DNA from: Pseudofrankia saprophytica
Lineage (GTDB): Bacteria > Actinomycetota > Actinomycetes > Frankiales > Frankiaceae
Assembly (NCBI RefSeq): GCF_000235425.2
Contig: NZ_KI912266.1
Location: 7,494,720 to 7,558,719 of the forward strand
DNA: 64,000 bases
Direction of reading: 5' to 3'
Below are positions 7,076 to 16,907 of this stretch, piece by piece (the first letter of the stretch is position 1; every line of letters starts with the position of its first letter). Below the pieces are notes generated by a model. That model was not told the DNA's origin, did not search any database, and worked only from the letters and a program-made list of their open reading frames with translations. Both the position numbers and the translations under genes were made by a program.

Positions 7076-9982
7076 TCAGACGCCCTCGGCAGCTACCGGC
7101 TCGGGCGCCGCGGTCGCGGGCTCGGGTTCGGCGGCGACCGGTTCGGGGGCGGCGGCCTCGGCGGCGTCGGAGCTCAGCTGGCCGAGGTAGGCGGCGCGCA
7201 CGGCCGGGTCGCGCAGCACCTCGTCGGGCCGGCCGGAGGCGATGACCTTGCCGAAGTCGAGCACGACCACGTGGTCGCAGGTCGAGGCGACCACGTCGAT
7301 GTTGTGCTCGACCAGCAGGACCGCCGCGCCGGACTCGGACGCCAGCCGGCGGAACAGCGCGCTCGCGGTGCGCCGCTCGGAGCCGTTGAGGCCGGCCGCC
7401 GGCTCGTCGAGCAGCACCGCGGCCGGGCGTTGGGCCACCAGCCGGGCGATCGCCACCATCCGCCGCCGGCCCTGCGGCAGGTCGGCGACGACCGTGTCGA
7501 GCACGTCGTCGAGGCCGAGCATCGTCACCGCGGCCGCGGCGGCGTCGGACAGCCGGCCACGGCGCGGGTAGACGAGGTCGCGGACGTAGGCGAGCGCGCC
7601 ACGGCCGTCGAGCGCCGTGAGGATGTTCTCCCGGACGCTCAGGTCGTCGAACAGCTCCAGGTTCTGGAACGTCCGCCCAAGCCCGAGGCGGGCCCGCACG
7701 GGCGCGCGCAGCCCGGTGACGTCGCGGCCGAGCAGCTCGACGGTGCCGCCCGCGGTCCTGGCGAAGCCGGTGAGGGCGTCGATGAGGCTGGTCTTACCAG
7801 CGCCGTTCGGCCCGATCACGCCCACGACCCGCCCAGCGGTCAGCTCGAACGACACCCCCCCGACAGCGACCGTGCTGCCGTAGCGCACCTCGATGTCGCG
7901 CGCGACGAGCACCGTCTCCCCCGCCGGGACCGGACAGCTCGGCTCGAACGTGGCGGGGCTGGTCGCGGCCGTGGCGCTCGGTGCGCCCGGCTCCGCCAGC
8001 CCCTCCAGGTCCGCCGACTCGGTCGACTCGGTCGACCCCGCCGGTCGGCGGCCGGCGAGCCGGCGGACGAGGTGGACCAGGCCGTCCTTGATCGCCGCCT
8101 GCGCCGGGATGATGCCGCTGGGCGAGCGGACCATGGCGTCGAGGACGACCAGGCCCGTCGCGATCGGCAGCCACGCGTCGATGGAGCCGACGGACAGCCA
8201 GTCCGACACCGCGTTGGCGACCACGCCGCCCGCGGCCGCGGACGCCGAGAAGACCGCCCCGGCGACGTACCCGACGCCGCCGACGACGGTGAACGCCAGC
8301 GCCGAGATCGACCGGAACACTCCGTAGCTGGTGAAGTCCGCGATCCGGAACTGGAACGCCGACAGCGCGCCGGCGAGGCCGGCGATCCCGGCCGAGATGG
8401 CGAACGCACCGAGCTTCGCGCCCGGCACCGACACGCCGACGGACGCCGCTCCCCGCTCGTTCGCCCGTACCGCGAGGAAGCGCCGTCCTGCCTCGCCGCG
8501 GCGCAGGTTGAGCACCGCGATCGCCGCGAGCACGAAGGCGGCGAGGCACACGAGCGCGAACCGGTTCGGGTGCGCGGACGGGCTGATGCTCAGGCCGAAC
8601 AGCGACGGGTCGTGCACCGTCAGGCCGTCCAGGCCACCGGTCAGCGACGGCTGGGTGAGCACCAGGTTCTCGACCGCGAGCGAGAGCCCGAGCGTGACGA
8701 TCGCCAGGTTGACACCGCGTACCCGCACCGCCGGGGCGCCGAAGACCACGCCGAGCACGACGGCGGCGACGGTCCCGACCAGCAGGCACAGCAGGAATGG
8801 CAGGTGAGCGTCATTGCTCAGCCGGGCGGCGATGAACGCGCCGAAGCCGGCGAGCGCGGCACAGGCGACGCTGATCTGCCCGGCATAGCCGGTGACGACG
8901 ACGATCGACAGGGCGAGCAGACCGAACAGGGTGCTGTTGATCATCGCTGTCGACCAGGACGGCGAGGCGAACACCGGGATGGCGACGGCGACGAGCACCC
9001 AGATGATCGCCGTCACCGGCTTGAACCGGCCGGTGCCGGCCCGCGGCAGCCTGCCGGTCAACGCCTCGCCCCGCCCCGGCAGCGCCGCGCCACCGAGGAT
9101 GACCGCGACGATGATCACCGCGAACGGGAGCGAGGAGGTAATACCGAGATTGACGTCGTAACGGCGCATCACCGACTCGGCGACGCCGAGAGCCAGCCCG
9201 ACGGCGACGGTGATCCACACGCCGTTGAACCGGCCGACGAGGGCCGCCGCCATCGCCGGGATCACCAGCAGGGTGAGCGCGTCCGGGGTGAGGCCGATGA
9301 CCGGGATCAGCAGGATGCCGGCGAAGGCGGCCACCGCCCCGCCGACGCCCCAGGTGATGAGGCCCGTCGGGTGTGGCGAGATCCCGATCGCGCTCGCCGC
9401 GACGGGGTTCTCCCGCAGCGCGGTGGCGTTCATCCCGAGCTTGGTCTTGCCGAACATGAGCCACAGGCCGAGGGCGAGCGCGAACGTCACGATGAGGATC
9501 GCGAGCGTGTCGTTCGTGATCACACCGCTCGCGATGGTGATCTTTCCGTGCCCGAACAGCGGCGGGAGCAGGTGGGACTCGGTGCCATAGCGCTTCACGA
9601 CGACGCTCTGCAGCAGCAGCATCAGCCCGAGGGTGGCGACCACCTTGGCCATGTCCGGGCTGTTGCGCAGCAGCCGCACCACGACCAGGTAGAACAGCAG
9701 GCCCAGCACGGCGCCGGACGCCACCCCGATGGCCATGGCCGGGGCGACGGGCAGCGACGCGTGCGCGCCCCCCTCGGTGCTGGTTCCCGAGTAGAGGCCG
9801 CCGCTACCCGCGCCGCCAGCGTGCAGGTCCCAGAAGATGTAGCTGCCCACCATGCCGATGGCGCCCTGGGCGAAGTTCAGGATTCCCGACCCCCGGTAGA
9901 CCGCGACCACGCCGAGCGCGACGAGCGCATACGCGCCGCCGCCGGCTAAGCCGATCAGGGCGAACTGCCACAGCTGCGACAA
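7076..9982 (-). CDS. LivH-LivM-LivG fused branched-chain amino acid-type ABC transporter
   Basis: One 968-residue chain joins three normally separate subunits. Residues about 1-290 are a LivH permease (NFAQGAIGM), about 300-630 a LivM permease (TGYAGQIS, FAISAGIAGLAGAL), and about 690-930 a LivG ATPase with Walker A GPNGAGKTS, a degenerate signature LPQGRRRMV, Walker B VLLDEPAAGL and the switch histidine in VEHN. A Pro/Ala/Glu tail follows. The frame is open to an ATG at 10108, but that leader is low-complexity. The TTG at 9982 has AGAGGAAA ahead and starts at the first membrane segment. No LivF or binding protein is adjacent. Members import hydrophobic amino acids or other small acids. Confidence 0.9.
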   Translation of the reverse strand: MSQLWQFALIGLAGGGAYALVALGVVAVYRGSGILNFAQGAIGMVGSYIFWDLHAGGAGSGGLYSGTSTEGGAHASLPVAPAMAIGVASGAVLGLLFYLVVVRLLRNSPDMAKVVATLGLMLLLQSVVVKRYGTESHLLPPLFGHGKITIASGVITNDTLAILIVTFALALGLWLMFGKTKLGMNATALRENPVAASAIGISPHPTGLITWGVGGAVAAFAGILLIPVIGLTPDALTLLVIPAMAAALVGRFNGVWITVAVGLALGVAESVMRRYDVNLGITSSLPFAVIIVAVILGGAALPGRGEALTGRLPRAGTGRFKPVTAIIWVLVAVAIPVFASPSWSTAMINSTLFGLLALSIVVVTGYAGQISVACAALAGFGAFIAARLSNDAHLPFLLCLLVGTVAAVVLGVVFGAPAVRVRGVNLAIVTLGLSLAVENLVLTQPSLTGGLDGLTVHDPSLFGLSISPSAHPNRFALVCLAAFVLAAIAVLNLRRGEAGRRFLAVRANERGAASVGVSVPGAKLGAFAISAGIAGLAGALSAFQFRIADFTSYGVFRSISALAFTVVGGVGYVAGAVFSASAAAGGVVANAVSDWLSVGSIDAWLPIATGLVVLDAMVRSPSGIIPAQAAIKDGLVHLVRRLAGRRPAGSTESTESADLEGLAEPGAPSATAATSPATFEPSCPVPAGETVLVARDIEVRYGSTVAVGGVSFELTAGRVVGVIGPNGAGKTSLIDALTGFARTAGGTVELLGRDVTGLRAPVRARLGLGRTFQNLELFDDLSVRENILTALDGRGALAYVRDLVYPRRGRLSDAAAAAVTMLGLDDVLDTVVADLPQGRRRMVAIARLVAQRPAAVLLDEPAAGLNGSERRTASALFRRLASESGAAVLLVEHNIDVVASTCDHVVVLDFGKVIASGRPDEVLRDPAVRAAYLGQLSSDAAEAAAPEPVAAEPEPATAAPEPVAAEGV

Positions 9983-10265
9983 CGTCTTTCCTCTCGGCCG
10001 CGCCCCCGCCCCGAAGGAGGGGCCAGGGACGTTCGACGGGGAGGGGCGGCTTGCGCCAGCCCCGACGGGCGATGGCGACGGGCGGTGTGGGCCGGCCACG
10101 ACGGGCACGGCTCACGCCGAAGATCGCGGAGTGTAGTGTAACCGCGATCACATACCGTCGCAAGTGAGCCCTCACATAGTTAGCAGATCGAAAAGAGGCC
10201 CAGGTGAGCCGCCACCCGGCTGTCAGCCGGGCACCATCGACCCGTCACCCCCTGTGACACAAGCT
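9983..10265. other. Divergent intergenic region without a gene
   Basis: No convincing coding frame is present. The 11-bp motif TGTAGTGTAAC at 10132-10142 recurs as TGTAGTGTTAC at 10281-10291 in the same orientation. TAGTGT inside the second copy is a possible -10 for the ALDH gene that follows. Confidence 0.5.
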
Positions 10266-10304
10266 AGCGAGCGCTCGCTCTGTAGTGTTACGTTCGGCCG
10301 AACG
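10266..10304. promoter_or_regulatory. Two perfect 14-bp palindromes ahead of ALDH gene
   Basis: AGCGAGCGCTCGCT (10266-10279) and CGTTCGGCCGAACG (10291-10304) are each perfectly self-complementary, with centres 25 bp apart. They flank a likely -10 (TAGTGT, 10283-10288) and stand 18 bp before the GTG start of the ALDH operon. The placement is that of repressor operators, probably for TetR-type dimers. The repressor is not identified. Confidence 0.6.
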
Positions 10305-10321
10305 ATCCCTGGGAGGGCTGC

Positions 10322-11797
10322 GTGAGCGACTCGCTGATGTACCGGCGCACGTTCTACATCGACGGCGCGTGGGTGGAGCCGTCGAGCAGCGAGCTGCTCG
10401 AGGTGATCTCACCGTCCACGGAGGAGCGGGCCGGCGCGGTCCCCCTGGCCACGACCGCGGACATCGACCGCGCGGTCGCCGCGGCGCGGGCGGCGGCCGA
10501 CGAGGGCTCCTGGGCCCGCACCAGCCCGGCCGAGCGCGCCGACGTGCTCAGCCGCGCCGCCGCGGAGCTGCGCAAACGCGAGGACGACATCGCCCGCATC
10601 ACCACCGACGAGATGGGCTGCGCGGCGAGCCAGTCCAAGGCCGCGCAGACGGGCCTCGTCGCCGTCGTCTTCGACTACTACGCCGAGCTGATCCGGTCCT
10701 ACGAGTTCGAGCGGGTCGTCACCGCCGGCCCCCGGGCCGGGCTGGTGACCTCAGAGCCGGTCGGCGTCGTCGGCGCGATCGTCCCGTGGAACGCCCCGAT
10801 CACGCTGGCCGCGTGGAAGACCGCGCCGGCGCTCGCCGCCGGGTGCCCGGTGGTGCTCAAGCCCGCGCCCGAGTCGCCGCTGTCGGCCTACGTCTTCGTC
10901 GAGGCGCTCGAGGCGGCCGGCGTCCCCGCCGGCCTGATCAACCTCGTGCCCGGCGGCCGCGAGGTCGGCGAGCACCTGGTCACCCACCCCGGCACCGACA
11001 AGATCGCCTTCACCGGCTCCACCGCCGCCGGCAAGCGGATCATGAGCCTGTGCGGCGAGCAGATCAAGCGGGTCTCGCTGGAGCTCGGCGGCAAGTCCGC
11101 CTCGATCCTGCTCGACGACGCCGACCTCGCCACGGTCATCCCGGCCGTCGTCCACGGCGGCATGCACCTGTCCGGCCAGGTCTGCGGCGCGCACACCCGG
11201 GTGCTGATCCCCCGGTCCCGCTACGAGGAGGCGCTCGCCATCGCGGGCGCGGCGGCCGACGCGGAGCCGGTCGGCGACCCGCACGACCCCGCGGTCATCG
11301 TCGGCCCGCTGGTCGCCGAGCGCCAGCGCACCCGCGTCGAGGGCCTCATCGCCGCAGCGGTCGCGGACGGCGTCCGCGTCGTCGCCGGCGGCAGGCGGCC
11401 CGCGCACCTGCCGAAGGGCTGGTACGTCGCGCCGACGATCCTCGGCGACGTCCACAACGAGATGCGGATCGCCCGCGAGGAGATCTTCGGCCCGGTCCTC
11501 AGCTTCATCCCCTACGAGGACTCGGACGGCGCCGACGCGGTCCGGATCGCCAACGACTCGGACTACGGCCTGTCCGGCGGGGTCTGGAGCGGCGACCCGG
11601 CGCGGGCGCTCGGCGTCGCCCGCCGGCTGCGCACCGGCAGCGTCGCGGTCAACGGCAGCTACCCGCCCTTCCCGATGGTGCCGTTCGGCGGCTTCAAGCA
11701 GTCGGGCATCGGCCGGGAGCTGGGCCCGGAGGGGTTGGAAAGCTTCCTGGAGAAGCGCAGCATCGGTCTCCCACCGTCGCTCATCCCCGGCGCCTGA
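10322..11797 (+). CDS. NAD(P)-dependent aldehyde dehydrogenase
   Basis: A 491-residue ALDH with PWNAPITL, the glutamate motif ELGGKSAS, the catalytic cysteine in SGQVCGAHTR and EEIFGPVLSF. The GTG start is supported by GGAGGG five nucleotides ahead. It opens a run with the EthD-like protein, a second ALDH and a P450. This suggests a pathway in which a P450-generated or imported substrate passes through an aldehyde. Two palindromes upstream indicate repressor control. Substrate unknown. Confidence 0.92.
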   Translation: MSDSLMYRRTFYIDGAWVEPSSSELLEVISPSTEERAGAVPLATTADIDRAVAAARAAADEGSWARTSPAERADVLSRAAAELRKREDDIARITTDEMGCAASQSKAAQTGLVAVVFDYYAELIRSYEFERVVTAGPRAGLVTSEPVGVVGAIVPWNAPITLAAWKTAPALAAGCPVVLKPAPESPLSAYVFVEALEAAGVPAGLINLVPGGREVGEHLVTHPGTDKIAFTGSTAAGKRIMSLCGEQIKRVSLELGGKSASILLDDADLATVIPAVVHGGMHLSGQVCGAHTRVLIPRSRYEEALAIAGAAADAEPVGDPHDPAVIVGPLVAERQRTRVEGLIAAAVADGVRVVAGGRRPAHLPKGWYVAPTILGDVHNEMRIAREEIFGPVLSFIPYEDSDGADAVRIANDSDYGLSGGVWSGDPARALGVARRLRTGSVAVNGSYPPFPMVPFGGFKQSGIGRELGPEGLESFLEKRSIGLPPSLIPGA

Positions 11798-11845
11798 CGC
11801 GAAGGCACGGGCGGCGCGGCGCGGCGGAGACGAGAGGAGAGCGCG

Positions 11846-12202
11846 ATGGCTAAGGGGATCATGCTCGTCCAGGCGAGCCCGGCGAGCCCGGAGGTCGAGG
11901 ACGAGTTCAACAGGTGGTACGACGAGGACCACCTCCCCGATCTCCTCACGATCCCGGGGTTCGTCGCCGCCCGCCGTTTCCGGCTGCGGGAGGGGGGCCA
12001 CGTCCGGGCGGCCGAGGGCACGCCCCGGTACCTCGCCATCTACGAGATCGAGGCGGACGACCTCGACGCGGCGCTGAAGGCGATGCGCACCCGCCCCGAC
12101 CGGGGCGCGGTGAGCGACGCGCTGGGGATGAACCCGCCGCCCGTCACCTACATCTACGAGCTCCTCACCGAGGTCGGCAAGACCACCGAGGCCACCGCGT
12201 GA
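11846..12202 (+). CDS. EthD-like dimeric alpha/beta-barrel protein
   Basis: A 118-residue protein with a GAGAGGAGAG ribosome site. The opening KGIMLVQASP, the FNRWYDEDHLPDLLTIPGF segment and YLAIYEIE fit the ferredoxin-like dimeric alpha/beta barrel seen in EthD and related small degradation-pathway proteins. These proteins bind or isomerise small hydrophobic intermediates. Its stop overlaps the next gene's start (GTGA), so it is translationally coupled to the second ALDH. No catalytic residue can be named. Confidence 0.7.
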   Translation: MAKGIMLVQASPASPEVEDEFNRWYDEDHLPDLLTIPGFVAARRFRLREGGHVRAAEGTPRYLAIYEIEADDLDAALKAMRTRPDRGAVSDALGMNPPPVTYIYELLTEVGKTTEATA

Positions 12203-13707
12203 CGATCGCCCCGGCGGGGGCGGAGGCGCTGGCGCTCCCGTTCCTGAGCACCGGCCCGAAGAGGCTGCTGATCGGCGGCGAGTGGGTCGAGGCGGCCTCC
12301 GGCCGGACGTTCACCAGCGTGAACCCGTCGACGGGCGAGGTGATCGCCGAGCTCGCCGAGGGCGACGCGGCGGACGTGGACCGCGCGGTCGCGGCCGCCA
12401 GGGCCGCGTTCGAGGCCGGCCCGTGGCGGCGGATGACACCGCGGCAGCGCCAGGACCTGCTGTGGGCGTTCGCCGACGCGGTCCAGCGCGACTTCGAGGA
12501 GCTGCGGCTACTGGAGGCGCTCGACATGGGCGCCCCGCTCGGCCGCCCGCGCGCGAAGGCGCGCACCTCCTGGGAGGCCAGCGTCCTGCGTTACTTCGCC
12601 GGCTGGGCGACGAAGATCCAGGGCGAGACGATCCAGAACTCGCTGCCGGGGTCCGTCCTCACCTACACCCAGAAGGAACCCGTCGGCGTGGTCGGGGCGA
12701 TCGTGCCGTGGAACCGGCCGATCAGCAACGCCATCTGGAAGATCGCGCCGGTACTGGCCGCGGGCGCGACGATGGTGCTCAAGCCAAGCGAGGAGGCGAG
12801 CCTCGCCACGATCCGCCTCGGCGAGCTGCTGGTCGAGCTCGGGCTGCCGCCCGGCGTGGTCAACATCGTCACCGGCTACGGCTCGACGGTGGGCGCGGCG
12901 CTCGCCGAGCACCCGGACGTCGACAAGGTGGCCTTCACCGGCTCGACCGCCGTCGGGCAGCAGATCATCCGGGCCTCGGCCGGCAACATCAAGCGGGTCA
13001 CCCTCGAGCTCGGCGGCAAGTCGCCGGACGTCGTGTTCGCCGACGCCGACCTGGACCGCGCCGTCCCCGGCGTCTCGATGGGCGTGTTCACGAACTCGGG
13101 CCAGGTCTGCTGCGCCGGCACGCGCGTCTACGTCGAACGGCCGATCTACGACGAGTTCGTCGAGCGGATGTCGACGTTCGCGGGCGGGCTGCGCGTCGGC
13201 AACAGCGTGGACCCGGACACGGCCATCGGCCCGGTGGTGTCCGCCCGCCAGCTCGAGCGGGTGGTGGGCTACCTCGACCTGGGCCAGGCCGAGGGCGCTC
13301 GGGCGACCGCTGGCGGGCACCGGCTGACCGACGGCGACCTGGCGAGGGGCTACTTCGTCGCGCCGACGGTCTTCGCCGACGTCCGCGACGACATGCGGAT
13401 CGCCCGCGAGGAGATCTTCGGCCCGGTGGCCTGCGTGCTGCCGTTCGACTCCGTCGAGGAGGCCGTGGCCCGGTCCAACGACAGCCCGTTCGGCCTGGCG
13501 GGCGGGGTCTGGACCCGGGACGTCGGCAGGGCGCACCGGTTGGCCGGTGAGCTGCGGGTCGGCACCGTGTGGGTCAACACCATGCTCGACATGGACCCGG
13601 CCGTGCCGTTCGGCGGCTACAAGATGAGCGGCTACGGCCGCGAGATGGGCGAGCACGCGCTCGACTCCTACCTCAATGTGAAAGCCGTCTGGATCAGAAC
13701 CGACTGA
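12199..13707 (+). CDS. NAD(P)-dependent aldehyde dehydrogenase
   Basis: A 502-residue ALDH with PWNRPISN, ELGGKSPDVV, the catalytic cysteine within NSGQVCCAGTR and EEIFGPVACV. The start is the GTG at 12199, which shares four bases with the stop of the EthD-like gene; the longer open frame upstream is a shadow of that gene. It is a clear paralogue of the ALDHs at 10322 and 1775 but not a near duplicate. It is co-transcribed with the EthD-like protein and probably the P450 that follows. Confidence 0.92.
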   Translation: MTIAPAGAEALALPFLSTGPKRLLIGGEWVEAASGRTFTSVNPSTGEVIAELAEGDAADVDRAVAAARAAFEAGPWRRMTPRQRQDLLWAFADAVQRDFEELRLLEALDMGAPLGRPRAKARTSWEASVLRYFAGWATKIQGETIQNSLPGSVLTYTQKEPVGVVGAIVPWNRPISNAIWKIAPVLAAGATMVLKPSEEASLATIRLGELLVELGLPPGVVNIVTGYGSTVGAALAEHPDVDKVAFTGSTAVGQQIIRASAGNIKRVTLELGGKSPDVVFADADLDRAVPGVSMGVFTNSGQVCCAGTRVYVERPIYDEFVERMSTFAGGLRVGNSVDPDTAIGPVVSARQLERVVGYLDLGQAEGARATAGGHRLTDGDLARGYFVAPTVFADVRDDMRIAREEIFGPVACVLPFDSVEEAVARSNDSPFGLAGGVWTRDVGRAHRLAGELRVGTVWVNTMLDMDPAVPFGGYKMSGYGREMGEHALDSYLNVKAVWIRTD

Positions 13708-13815
13708 CGACCCCGCGCCCCGTGCCCGCGCCCCGCGCCTCCCGGTTCTTCCGGGCCGCGGGCCGACCTCCGTCCGCTTTCCTGGGTTTTCGAACGTTCC
13801 TGTCCTGGAGGAACA

Positions 13816-15087
13816 ATGCAGCCAACGTCCTCGGTGACACCGGACGGCCCGGCGGCGGCCGGCATGGTCGCGGCCGGCGCGCCGATGCCCGACGAATGGT
13901 GCCTGCGCGAGTTCGACCACGTCTCCCCCGAGTTAGCCCCGGTCCTGCCGGAGACCCTGGCGCGGATGCGGTCTCTCTGCCCCGTCGCGCACAGCGAGGC
14001 GCACGGCGGCTTCTGGGTGTTGACGAAGTACGAGGACGTGCTGCGCGTCGCCCAGGACTGGGAGACGTTCACCTCCACGGAGGGGTTGAACATCCCGCCG
14101 TACCGCGGCGAGGTCCGCAACATCCCGGTCGAGGTGGACCCGCCCGAGCAGCGGGTCTACAAGCGGCTCGTCAACGCGCACCTGACGCCGAAGGCGATCG
14201 CGCACTGGGAGACGCCGGCCCGCGAGCTGGTCACCCGGCTGATCGACGGTTTCATCGAGCGCGGCGCGTGCGAGTTCATGGACGACTTCGCCCGGCCGTT
14301 CCCGAGCACGTCGTTCTTCGACTTCGCGCTGCACGCCCCGCGCGACGAGATCGCGAAGGTCGCCGAGCTGGCGTCCGTGTCCTCGGTGCCCAACCATCCC
14401 CGTGCCAAGGAGGGCTGGGCTGGGCTGTCGGCCTGGATCACCAATCTGCTGGCCACGCGGCGGGGATCGGAGCCACGCGGCGACGTCGTCGACGCCGTGC
14501 TCGCGGCCGAGTACGAGGGCAGGCCGCTCACCGAGGCCGAGTCCATCGGCATCGTCCAGCTGCTCGTCCTCGGTGGTCTGGAGACCACGGCCGGCGCGCT
14601 CGGGCTGATGATGCTGCGTTTCACCCACCAACCTGAGATCCCGGCGCTGCTGCGCGCACATCCGGAACGCATCCCGACCGCCGTCGAGGAGCTGCTGCGC
14701 CTCGACTCGCCGTTCATCGCGATCGCCCGCACCGCCACCCGCGACGTCGAACTGGGCGGCCGGGAGATCAAGGCCGGCGACAAGGTCCTGCTGTACTGGG
14801 CGTCGGCCAACCACGACGGCGGCGAGTTCCCCGACGCCGAGGCGTTCGACCCGGCCCGCTCACCGAACCGGCACGTCGCCTTCGGCGCCGGCCCGCACCG
14901 CTGCCTCGGCTCCAACGTCGCCCGCCTGAACCTGCGGATCGCGCTGGAGGAGCTCACCAGGCGACTCGACGACATCAGGCTGGCCGACGGCGCGGACGTT
15001 CATTTCCACAACACCCTCACCCGCTCCCCGCACACCCTCCCGATCACGTTCCGCCCCGGCCCCCGCGTCAGCCAGCGGTCCGCCTGA
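13816..15087 (+). CDS. Cytochrome P450
   Basis: A 423-residue soluble P450. The heme-cysteine loop [10 protein letters not shown] is at about residue 362; the I-helix carries GGLETTAG with the acid-Thr pair, and EELLRLD is the ExxR helix region. It starts at ATG with GGAGG five nucleotides ahead. It would need ferredoxin and ferredoxin reductase partners, which are not in the window. As the last gene of the ALDH run it may hydroxylate the substrate whose aldehyde product the ALDHs oxidise. Confidence 0.92.
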   Translation: MQPTSSVTPDGPAAAGMVAAGAPMPDEWCLREFDHVSPELAPVLPETLARMRSLCPVAHSEAHGGFWVLTKYEDVLRVAQDWETFTSTEGLNIPPYRGEVRNIPVEVDPPEQRVYKRLVNAHLTPKAIAHWETPARELVTRLIDGFIERGACEFMDDFARPFPSTSFFDFALHAPRDEIAKVAELASVSSVPNHPRAKEGWAGLSAWITNLLATRRGSEPRGDVVDAVLAAEYEGRPLTEAESIGIVQLLVLGGLETTAGALGLMMLRFTHQPEIPALLRAHPERIPTAVEELLRLDSPFIAIARTATRDVELGGREIKAGDKVLLYWASANHDGGEFPDAEAFDPARSPNRHVAFGAGPHRCLGSNVARLNLRIALEELTRRLDDIRLADGADVHFHNTLTRSPHTLPITFRPGPRVSQRSA

Positions 15088-15128
15088 TTCCACGGGCGAA
15101 CGGTGTGGCGCACGAGCATGGTCAGTCG

Positions 15129-15566
15129 TCAGTCGTCGGTCTCGCGGGAGAGGTCGAGGGCGGCGGCCAGGACGGCCGTGGCCTCGGTGCGTTCCCGTCG
15201 GCTGACAGCAGCCGTGCGCCGCGATCCCGGAGCCGTGGAACGTTCCGGGGAACAGGTGGAGCTCGACTGGAACACCAGCGGCGAGCAGCGCTTGGGCGTA
15301 GGCGATGCCCTCGTCGCGCAGCGGGTCGAACTCCATGACCAAGATGTAGGCCGGTGGCAGGCCGGCCGGTAGACCCGGACGGGGACCTCAGGGTGGTCTG
15401 GCGACCCGGGGACGTGCACGTCTCGCACGTCGATCCCGGTGGTGTCGTGTTGCTGGCCGCCACGGACCCCAGCAAGGAGTGCCCGGACGCTGGCCAGGTC
15501 GGAGAAGTCCAGCATCGGCAGCATCGGGATTACCGCGGCCAGCTCGGGATCGAACCGATAGGTCAA
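15129..15566 (-). pseudogene. Decayed alpha/beta hydrolase (Aes/HSL-type esterase)
   Basis: The N-terminal part (TYRFDPELAAVIPML, then PVRVYRP) reads in one frame from a TTG at 15566 with GGAGG ahead. Directly after it, another frame gives [16 protein letters not shown] and [12 protein letters not shown], the C-terminal catalytic Asp and His region of the family. The final AAALDLSR returns to the first frame. About 150-180 residues, including the oxyanion HGGG and nucleophile GDSAGG, are missing at the join. The gene cannot make an active enzyme. Confidence 0.75.
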
Positions 15567-15717
15567 CGTCGCCCTCCTGTCGGTACGGCCGGGGAATCTG
15601 CCATCCCTCCCGCCAGGCAACGTGTTCGGCGGAAGCGACCGTACGCTAGCGGACATAGCCTATTTGCCGGGCGTCGTCGGGTTCAGGGCGCGGTGCCGTC
15701 CGGTGTGCGGAGTGGCG

Positions 15718-16110
15718 ATGACGTGGATCCCAGGGGCGCGTGAAGATTTGGATGAGGCGGTCGCAGCACGGCATTCACCTCGCGGCCCTCAATGCCCGAG
15801 GTGCCTGCATACCCTGGCCGATCGGCCGGTCGTACACCGCCGGAACAACTGGGGCAATGCCGAGCCAAGACCGAGGCCCGAGCTGTGGTGGGAATGCCGC
15901 CAGTGCGATTGGATCGGCTACCAGCACCACGAAGGCGGACCCTTGACGGCGATGCGACGCCTTGCCGGAGAGGAGGCGACCTGCTTCTTTTGTGGCGAGG
16001 AAGAGAGCAACGTCGTCAGTGCCCCGTCGGACGAGGATGGCGGCTATCGACGAGACTGGCTGGTGTGCCTTGCCTGTGGCACCAGCAACCCGCGCCGGTA
16101 TCTTTCCTGA
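15718..16110 (+). CDS. Small protein with two zinc ribbons
   Basis: A 130-residue protein I cannot name. It has four CxxC knuckles: C26/C29 with C60/C63, and C89/C92 with C117/C120. This is the pattern of two zinc-ribbon domains. Tryptophans next to the second knuckle (LWWECRQC, CDWIG) resemble nucleic-acid or protein-binding ribbons. The ATG at 15718 has GGAG nine nucleotides ahead; an open frame from 15622 is probably not translated. Confidence 0.6.
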   Translation: MTWIPGAREDLDEAVAARHSPRGPQCPRCLHTLADRPVVHRRNNWGNAEPRPRPELWWECRQCDWIGYQHHEGGPLTAMRRLAGEEATCFFCGEEESNVVSAPSDEDGGYRRDWLVCLACGTSNPRRYLS

Positions 16111-16283
16111 GCGTCGAGCACGCCCCGCCCACTACCCGGGCGCCGCCCGGTCGGTTGAGATGTTGACCTGGCGCGCCGCTCAGGATAATCCCATGGCAGC
16201 TGTCGACTTCGCGACGTGCCCTGGTGGCGTCCGGGAGGCGACGATGTACGGATGCTCCGGGCTGTCGGGGCTGGACTGGGACC

Positions 16284-16907
16284 ATGACGGTTTCCATCTA
16301 CTCGCCCGACCGCGCCCAGGCGCAGAGCCGCGCCGGCCAGGTCGGCGGTATCCCCCGTCAGCGTGGCGAGGGCCGCCGGCGGGCCGCCGCGCCGTGTTCG
16401 CGCCGCGCCATCCGGCGGGCCGTCCCGCTGATCCGCGAGCTGACGCCGCAGGACGGCGAGGCCCTCGACGAGGTGTTCGCCGGCCTGTCGCCGCGCAGCC
16501 GCTACCTGCGTTTCCATGCCCCGCTGCACCGGCTGTCCAGCCGGTTTCGCGCGACCCTTCTCGACGTCGACGGCCAGGACCGGCTGGCACTCGTGGCCGT
16601 GGTCTGCACGCCGGAAGGCCCCCGCGCGGCCGGGACCGTCCGACTGGCCCGCACCGGGCCGGGTGAGGCCGAGGTCGCCATCGAGGTCGCCGACGCGCTG
16701 CACCGGCAGGGCATCGGCCGCCTTCTGCTGACCACCATCGGCCAGCGCGCCGCCGAGCTCGGTCTCGTCTGCCTGACCGCCGAGGTCCTCGCCGAGAACA
16801 CGCCCGCCCTGGCCCTGTTCCGCTCGGTCTTCCCCGACGGCCCCACCCGGCGCGCGGACGGCATCCTGACCCTCACCTGCCGTCTGGCCGCCGTCTCCCC
16901 GACCTGA
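16284..16907 (+). CDS. GNAT family N-acetyltransferase
   Basis: A 207-residue protein with a 45-residue basic leader followed by a GNAT fold. LIRELTPQDGEAL opens the fold, SPRSRYLRF follows, and ALHRQGIGRLLL is the acetyl-CoA pyrophosphate loop (Q/RxxGxG/A). GNAT enzymes move acetyl groups to amines; the substrate here is unknown. ATG 16284 is preferred to the ATG at 16224 because the upstream residues are low-complexity. Stand-alone gene. Confidence 0.82.
   Translation: MTVSIYSPDRAQAQSRAGQVGGIPRQRGEGRRRAAAPCSRRAIRRAVPLIRELTPQDGEALDEVFAGLSPRSRYLRFHAPLHRLSSRFRATLLDVDGQDRLALVAVVCTPEGPRAAGTVRLARTGPGEAEVAIEVADALHRQGIGRLLLTTIGQRAAELGLVCLTAEVLAENTPALALFRSVFPDGPTRRADGILTLTCRLAAVSPT

Noticed and set aside
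9983-10108. N-terminal extension of the LivHMG fusion
   Set aside because: The Pro/Ser/Gly leader precedes the first membrane segment without a ribosome site; TTG 9982 has AGAGGAAA ahead.
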